From: Triplophysa rosa
Lineage: Eukaryota; Chordata; Actinopteri; Cypriniformes; Nemacheilidae
Direction: 5' to 3'
Length of the DNA stretch: 64,000 nucleotides
Assembly: GCF_024868665.1 (NCBI RefSeq)
Contig: NC_079898.1
Location: 25,313,112 to 25,377,111, forward strand
The position numbers and the translations under genes are program-made. The notes beneath the pieces were generated by a model, which saw only the letters and a program-made list of their open reading frames with translations, did not search any database and was not told the origin of the DNA. Below are positions 13,810-22,800 of the stretch, piece by piece (within the stretch, counting starts at the first letter, position 1; the number at the start of each line of letters is the position of its first letter).

Positions 13810-16800
13810 CTCTACAGCCCAGGGCTCACACTCTTAATGACACTGATCCCAGTCTGCCAAACTGGGAAACCCACACGCAGAGGGACGGAGCCTGAAGCTC
13901 TGAGCTAAGTGACAATTTTTCGTGGCACTCACAGGAGGAAAGAAGCTCAGTGACTGTAGAAGGAGAGCCGTTCTTCAGACAAACCCCACTGTTAGACTCT
14001 GAATCAAACATTAACCACAGTAACATGTGACTCTGCGTGACAACATGCAACACGAGGAGCACAACAGCAGAAGATATTAAGACTCATTAAGTGGGTTGCG
14101 TGTCGACATGCACAATAGCGCTTCGGGTGACCCGGGTTTGAGTCTCGGCTTGTGGTTCTTTATTGACTCCTGTTCGTCTCTTTCTGACCCCATATGATTT
14201 TCTGTCCACTTTTCACTGTCTAATAAAAGCTGTAATAACCAAAAATAACTTGAGACTTGTTCTAATAAAAAATAATATATATATATTATGTATTAAAAAC
14301 TCCCTGAAATACTTGATTCTGATTGGTCAGCTTGCAACTGCATTATACAGTCCGAGTCACCATGACACGGAAGTTGCGATTGACTTATTTTCCGTATCAT
14401 GATGTGTATCCGAATGAAACGGCTTCTGAAATGAGAAAAAATGTAGGTTGGGGCTTTATTATGCCTTTCCCTTTTTGATTGGTTTGTTGTAAGTTGGGCC
14501 TGGAGGGGAGGGCTAAAAATGCCTGGCCATTGGACAGTCAGTATAGTCCTACCTCTTTTTTGTTGCTGACGTCATGTGGTGAAGAGTTGTTGTTGAGAGG
14601 GGGGAGGAGCTTAACGTTTTTGATTAAAGATTACAAGTGCAAATGAATTTAAAAAAATACTGGTGTGCACGGATAAATCATTTATAATAATGTGTAAAAC
14701 ACTTGGAATTTTCCTGTTTGATTGCATGGTGACATTAAACAACACTTTTCTCACAGATAACTGTTTTATATATAATTATATTCATAGAAATATTTAAATC
14801 AAATATAACAGACCATTTTGCAATACGTAAACAAAACTGGTCCAGAAGCACTTCCTAATTAAAGTCTTTTAACAATAAACAAACGTCAGAAAACAACCAA
14901 CAGAACACTTAAACAGCAGAAAACTGAAACAGGAAGTGCTCTTAGACCAGTGCTGTTTGCGTCTTGCAAAATGGTCTATTTCACGTCAACATAAAAGTGA
15001 GATATACAGTCAGCTGGTCTTTAACATAAACATTTTCAGGGAAATGAGATCACCAAAGCAACCTATTAGTCTGAAGGGGCGGGTATAGTCCGGACGGGTA
15101 TGCGTACAACAGCGCATGCGCAAGAAAGGTGCACTAGTCCACTAGGGGTCAATACACACACAGAAAGTGTGCAGTGTGCCGTTGTCGAAGAAGAACGATA
15201 TAAAACCAACACGCTGAAGCATATCCTTCCCCATACTGTTTGGTTGATGTTCTTTGTTGTCTTGCTGTTTGCTCGGATTGTTTGCAATGGCGATCATTAA
15301 TTTGCAGTGGGTCACTCAGCGCTGCCCTCTGATGGTCTAGTAGAGCACACATACTCATTTGTACTGCGCATGTGTCGAACTCGGACGTCCGCGCTTAATC
15401 CGTAATGAGTATGCTCAAGAAGTGGATGCGTTTGTGCGCGAGACGGACGCGGAAAGTCAAGTATACCCGGCGCTTTAGTTCTGCAATAATAACGAATGGA
15501 CAACATTGTGACCCAAATACAGTCATGGCTGGTAATAAATAATTAGAGACAGTAAAATGTTCTCAATTCATTCAACACGGACAGGAAGTTGACTTTGTAA
15601 TCCGGTTGGCACAAATTGGCCTATAAGAACGACAAACGAACTGTGCCGACTCACCTTCGCTGTTGTATCTTTAATGGACAAACTCAACGCCTGCTCCTGT
15701 TCCTGAAGTCTGCGATTAAAGATCAAAACAAATCAGATGATAATTTATTCACAAGAAAAAAACAGTCATATGATCACAGCATGAGTATTCTCAAAAGTAT
15801 GATTCAATTGAAATATATAGTAGAAACATTGAAAGAACATCTACTTAAAATACAATTCTAAAGATGACATACATACAGATGATTTATAACTATCTCATTC
15901 ATTGAATAAACATCAGTCATGGTGTCATCATGAGACACAGTAGGTCAACAGAGGCACATGACACATTATCATGTTTTGTCAACAATAACCGAATCAGCTG
16001 ACAGTTTCTCAACATCTAATAACAGGAAGCTTTCATGCGTGTCTGAATCTGGATTGATTCATTATCAATCATTGAAAACAAAAAATAAAAATGGTCAAGG
16101 TGCCCTCTGCTGGTAATGTTTGAATTAAATTAAATGTCTTATTGAACAGTAAGCAAACACACTATTACCCTCATCGCGCAAAGCTTTCCAAAGACACAGA
16201 ACTGATCTACACCTGAAACTGAAAACATCTGAATCTCTGATATGAAGGAATTTCTCTGAACAATAAAAATTCATAACGGTGAAGAACGGGCTGAGCCCGT
16301 GTCATTTCCATAAGGGGCAGGTTGAAGATGAAAAAGAATATTGTCAGAAAAAAATAGCACTAGTGAAGAAAATGACCCGCTTCAATAGCAGATTCATCAG
16401 AACTCAGACAAACACTCCAATGGTACTATAAAATCAATCTCTCAGCGGGGTGGGTTTAGCTGGACCTCAATCTTCAGCATACTTTCAATAAATCTACATT
16501 CAGTTTGCATCAAAATCAATCCAGACAGAGTCCAGACAGAGCAATACAATCTATATCGCAATATATCAGACACACAAACGTAATATGTCATAGAGCGGCT
16601 GTTTGTTTTTTACTAAAGTTGGCTTTTCAAACATCTCCAGGGTTTCAAAACTAAACAGAGATGAGGAAAAAACGTTCAAAACACAAAACTGAACCACATC
16701 AATTTAAAATAGCCAGAACTAGTGAATGTTGTTACAGCTCATCTGTCAACGTGTGCGAGATCTGAAAGTCATCTGCCTGCTTCTATTCAACCTTGTGCAG

Positions 16801-19800
16801 AAAATACATCAATCACATCCAAAAGACCAGAGATTTCCAACACACGCGGAAGACATTACAAAAGAAAAGAAAATCATTTACTGGAACTTTGAGATTAATA
16901 TCAGCAGGCTTTCTGAATTCTATCTCAATCTCAATTCATTTATAATGCATAATTAAAAACAATCACAGATTGACCAATGTGCTGTACAAGGTTATAAGTA
17001 CAAATAAAATAACAACAACATACAAGAAACATCACATGTCATGAAATGTAGCAAAATATATGTTTTTAACTTTACTTTAAAAGTGTATGAAGTTTGTGCA
17101 GTTTATACGCTTTAAATATTACTGCGTCTAGATCACAAAAATCAACTTTGCTTAGGTTTTTTTTAGCAGCGTGACAATTTTTTTTTACACGAATGTCTTA
17201 TTCAGCTTTTTTATAAAGGCAAAGTAAAAAGTTTTTTGGTGTGGAATTGGTTTGGATTGGTGCAAAACTACACAAGTCTGGTTACTCAATATAAAAAGTA
17301 CCAAAAAAGTAACAGCAACACCGGGTTTTATTAAAAGAAAGTACCATAGTCGCAAAACCGTTTTCTGAAGTGACATGCAAGTACTGTAGTATGGTAAACA
17401 ACATTGGTAATTTTGTAAGAATAACACCTCACCAGATGCAACAAGAATGTTTTGTGTCCACACTATCCAAAGTGAAAAAGAGGTGTGGAGCAACGTGATC
17501 AATCACAAACAACAGCCAATTAGAAGTTCTATCTTTGGGCAAAGCTGTCAGCCACACCATGGAGTCACAGAACTAAAATAAAATCAACTGTCGGGTATCA
17601 CCATCACAACTGGTTGGGACACACCATTTAGCCTTACCTGATGATCTCTGCTGGTGGAGAGGCACTGATCTGAGCGCGGTGTTCAGATGTCATCATGTCC
17701 TCCAGCGCTCGACCCATCAGCATCAGCTGAGCCACATCACAGCCTTTCAGCACGGGCAGCTCCTGCTCCAGCCGCTGCTCCTCCGTGCCCCTTCCATCCT
17801 GCGCCAGATGCACCTCCACAGCTCTGCTCTGCTCCTGAAGCTCCTTCAGCCTCCTCTGAAGATCACACATCTCCCTCTGTAGAAGCACACATTCGATGGC
17901 ATACACATCAAACTGCCTGGACTAGTCCATCCTGACTTTTCTAGAAATAGGTATTTCGGATTACCTGAATCCTCTGTTTTTCCAGGATCAGTTTTTCCCG
18001 TCTTTTTTTCCGTTTTTCCCCAGAGGAGCTAGCTGAACATTTCTGATCCTCGCACGGTTCCCCCTTCTCTCTGTGTTAACAAAATGCATCTCAAATTATC
18101 AAAATGAAAACATGACAGAAGTACTGGAATATGATCTTTGTTTCATTGCTTTGTTCACTGTACTGTAGTAAATACTGAAGTATACTACACTATTATTTCA
18201 TGAACAACATGAAGGAATGTCTATTTGTTTTAAATTAATTTTATATGAAATCTTATTGTACAGGCTTTTAAAACAGGCAAACATGACCGAAATTCAAAAA
18301 AGACCAAAGATCATTTATACTCTCAGATCTCTATTTAATTCTGCTGTAGACTCCACACGATTAACACACACACACAGAAACAAGATAGCGTGTGGTGTGT
18401 TTTGCAGCAGGGGGACACACATTCCATCAACTTTCAGCCCATCCTGCTTTCTTTCCTGTTGTAACGGTCTATTTATAAACCTCTGGTGTTGAAAAGCATG
18501 TCAGATTCACCACTGAGAAATAAAGCAGGGATTCGATTCAGAAAATGCAGTCTTTAAAGCCATCAGACCTGTATTGAGAGCTGTTCCTCTGGAGAGCGCT
18601 GTGCGCGGCCGTCCTGAGCGTCTGCAGATATTCAGAGACGGCTGGATGTCTGGGTCTGGAGGGAAGAGAAGCTTTCAGAGCCGCTCGCTCCCTGCGAAGA
18701 TCCTCTAGTTTATGACCAAACCGCTCAGCTGGAAACAGGCAAGAGTTTACACTGGTGTTCAGTTAGCGTCACATGAAACACGTCATAGAACATACTGAAC
18801 AAGACAAGAGATTCAGGACAGATTATTCACAGCAATGAGTTTATTTAGTCCTTACTCTGAAATAGAAGACTGTCCAAACTTTGTGTCACTTTATGGGACA
18901 GTTCACCCAAAAATGAAAATTCTTATTCAGCCTCATGTCATTTCAAACCTGTATGACTTTCTTCTGCAGAACACAAAAGAAGATATTCTGAAGAATGTAG
19001 GTAACCAAACAACACTGAACCCCATCGACTTCCACTGTATGAACACAAAACCACTGAGACATTTCTCAAAATATCTTCTTTTGTGTTACACAGAAGAAAG
19101 AGTCATACACATGTTATGTGGATTTACAGTACATGAGATCCACAGAGCCATTACAAGATAAATATAGCGGTTTGTAATAGGGCTGAAACGATTCCTCGAG
19201 TAATTCGAATACAAAAAATCATCGAGGCAATTTTTGTTGCCTCGAAGCCTCGTTTAATACATTTAACTACAGTACACACGGAGCACTGCGTTTCCCCACG
19301 GACCGTTATTACTGACGCACAGCCCGCTAAACTCTATTCATGTTACAGGGCTCTCAAGTCTCACACATTCACCGTGAGACACACGCATTATAGTCTGCTC
19401 ACACGTGTTTCTCATGCTGATAAATAAATGATAGCTTATTGAAATGGTGAACTGCTATTTTACTTAGTTTTAGTCTATTTTGCGAGTGAAACTTGTTTTC
19501 CGGCTGCATTGAGTCCATCAAACTAGATGCGGACGTTAGTGGATGCCGAATCAAGTTATTTACACATGTCATCTGTCTGTTCTGCGTGTCTGAGTGAATG
19601 AACTGCACTTTATGAGTACATGAACACATGAACTTCATCTCCAGAGTTGCTCTGAGAGTTTATTTCAGAACATTCACCGAGTGAAGCTAACACACTAAAA
19701 AATAAGCGTCTTCCGACGGCCTGCCAAAATAAAAGTCCGGTTAACTCTGTATTTTTATGTGGACAAATATATTACTATTTAATAGTAAAAAATAAAACTA

Positions 19801-22800
19801 ATTTAGATAAACTAAATGCATTATGCATAAGCTGAAGTTAGTTGTTTACCTTTGAAATTATTCTTTCTATTTTTATTAATGTTTCTTATTTATACATTTG
19901 TATTAGACCTATATTGCATTTTGAATGTAATATGGCAATGGAATGTACTAAATGGGTTTAGTTTACACAGATATTAATGTATGCAATTTCAGCAGTAAAT
20001 GTAAATTTTTCTAAAAAGGAAACAAATTAGTTGTTCATTTTAAGAGACCTGTCTTATTTTCTTATTGTCTTATTTTGTATATTTAGTATTGCTCTTTAAT
20101 AAAGAAAAAGTACTTATTATCCAAATACCCGATTAATCGATGGAAAAATCAGTAGAATACTTGATTACTAAAATAATCGATAGCTGCAGCCCGAGTTTGT
20201 AATCAGAGCTCATCTGAATGCTCAGCCCAGAAGTGTGATGTACTTTGAACACACATACTGAAAAACATACATACCTCAAACGCACTAAATTAAAGGAGAA
20301 AGTGTCTACCCAAAGCACAAATGTGATAGGTGGATTGTGTGAACTTCTGCTAATCTCTTGAAGTCAAACACACGTGGCAGTGGTTAATGACACTCGATAG
20401 TAAACAAACACAAGTATGTGTTTTGGTACGTTTCTGCTAAATATCTGAGTAAGCTGTCACTTAAATTAAATAATAAATGCAATTTAATTTAATATTAATA
20501 AAAAAGTAAAAAAATGGTCATAGTAAAAATCAATTTTTTTAATGTTTTCAACAGTATTAAATACAGCAAGAAATAAGTAACACAAACGAAAGGACACCAG
20601 AAGTGCTTGGGGTATTACCATGCCTTTTGGTGCTATGGCATTGGTTTGCATAATTGCATAAGTCCCAGGGACACTTGAATAGTATCATGATACTACGTAC
20701 TATACTGTATATACCATTTGTTACATCACTGAAACATGTATGTCTGTGCTAACATTGTGTCTAGACCGGACACGACACAAAACGATAAAAGACAATTGAA
20801 CGCAGTAGAACCCATTGCAATTTTAAATTTTGTCCACACTGGATGCAGTTTTAGCAAACACAAACTGATGGTGTGAAATATCTGACCTGTGTCATAGTCA
20901 TCATCCAGGACAGCTCTGTGCTGTAATCACTACAGTTTTTGCATCATTGACTTAATCTAAAGATAAAAAACACTGTGTTAAATTAACAAACAAAATATTA
21001 AAGAAGCCCATTTTTATGCTTGAATCTCAAAAAGAAAAATCTCATCAGAATTGTTTTCATGTTAGAGGTTTCCACAAATAGTGAACTACCCTTAAAAAAC
21101 TCGCTATCATGATTCTTGAGTCTTGTGACCGGTTGTCAGGGTGTTGCTATGCATCTGTTCAGGTGTTCTGAATCAGTAGTTTGCGTGTTGACATCTAGGG
21201 TGGTTTCTAGGTCAATGTTTGCATTGCTTGTCAATTGAATCCTTTACTGCCAGCCAAACCAAGTCGAATTATTTTAAAGTTTAATATTGAAGTTAAATGG
21301 TGGTGTGTTTAAATTCTAAGCAGAGATATGAAGAAATATTTGAAAGTCCTTTAAAATGTAATAAAACTGACTGACATCTCACGCCATTGTAAGATACTGA
21401 CCTTGGTGTTGGCGCGATTGTTTTGTAGACAGTCTTGTAAAACGTCTTCACACTTCCTCAGGCTGTTGCGGCTGTGATCTGCGGAGGGCGTGGCGCTGTC
21501 GTAGCCAGAAGTGACAGAGGATGCTGATGTGGAATCTGAGGAATCAACAGAAAGTGAGGACGTGACCTCAGCATCCATAGAGCCACAATCTGAAACGCTT
21601 TCTTTGAAGTCTGATGTCATGGAGGAGGAGATCTGTGTGTTCCAGCGCCTGTCCAGGTCCCACGACTCTTCATCCAATAGGAGACCTTTCGATTTCCCTG
21701 GCTGACCCATCGAGCAGGGCAGTTGGCCTAACGTGAAAACCTCTGGCTCTGATTGGCTGATGGGCACAGGGCTAATCTTTGATTGGATAACAGTGCAAGG
21801 TTTTACAATACTCAAGTCTGAAGGTTCCGATTTTGTTTGGTCCAGTGATGGAGACGGGTCGCTTGTGGTTGTGTCTAATAAATCGCTTGTTTCTAGTGAC
21901 TGTTGAATGAAACTAAAACTAGAGTTGAAAACATCACATCTTGAAGTTTCCTCTACTTGACTTTGATGCAGACGGTGAGGTTTGGAAGCGGTTTGACTGT
22001 TTGAGGGGTCATCTCTTTCCAAAACCTCCCTAAGACATTTCTCACTGAGGCTGCTGGGTAGTTCATAAATACTGCTGTTTGTGGACGGGTCACTTCTGTG
22101 AATTTCTGAATTTCGGTGGGAATCACACGACGTGTTGCTTGGCAGGCTGACAGCAGCGTCCAGTTGGCTAAGCGGCTCTGTCCTCATGTAACCCGGCTGT
22201 CTGAAACTCCTCCTGTGACGGCTGTCCGTCACACCATCTGTTAAAACAGAGATTACCGATTAAACACCTAAAGCCTCGACAGCAAACTGTGAAAGTGCTC
22301 AAGAGTTCTCAAGGCATCATGTAAACTTTTACAATGGCATTTTTGTCAACAAAAAGTGACCTGTGAAAGTTATCACCATGCGGTTCTGCCTTAACATTCC
22401 TGCTGAAAAAACCCCCCATAGAAACCCAAAAGAAATCATCACAGAAATTCTAAAGGTTTCCATTAGAATACCCTTACAACCCAATAGCTTTTTACATTAA
22501 AACTTTAAAAAATTCCTTTTTGTAGTGTGTTTTGGGCATTATTCCAGTAGGATTTAACATCCCACTAATAGAATCCATCACATACCAGTAGAACCATTAC
22601 AGTTTCCATTAAAAACCAATACAAGTCCCATTATAACCATTTAAACCATTACAACTTCTTTAGTCCCATTATAACCATTTGAACCATTACAACTTCTTTA
22701 GTGGTTTCCCTACTGAAAAAAACAATAGAAACCCAACAGAAACCATTAGAGAAATTCTAATGGTTTCCATTAAAATACCATTATGAAAAAATCATTTTTG

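Larger units (their letters stand above)
13257..15654. other. disc1: disc1 intron 7
   Basis: It contains a CA microsatellite (about 13755-13805), a tRNA-derived SINE fragment (about 14080-14285), a palindromic MITE (about 14800-14990) and a CpG-containing stretch at 15060-15500 with GCGCATGCGC, which matches the NRF1 consensus. No exon was seen. Confidence 0.6.

Noticed and set aside
15105..15125. GCGCATGCGC as a host promoter (NRF1-type site)
   Set aside because: It lies in the middle of disc1 intron 7 with no associated first exon; kept only as a note.
21511..21705. Acidic plus-strand frame
   Set aside because: Antisense shadow of disc1 exon 2.
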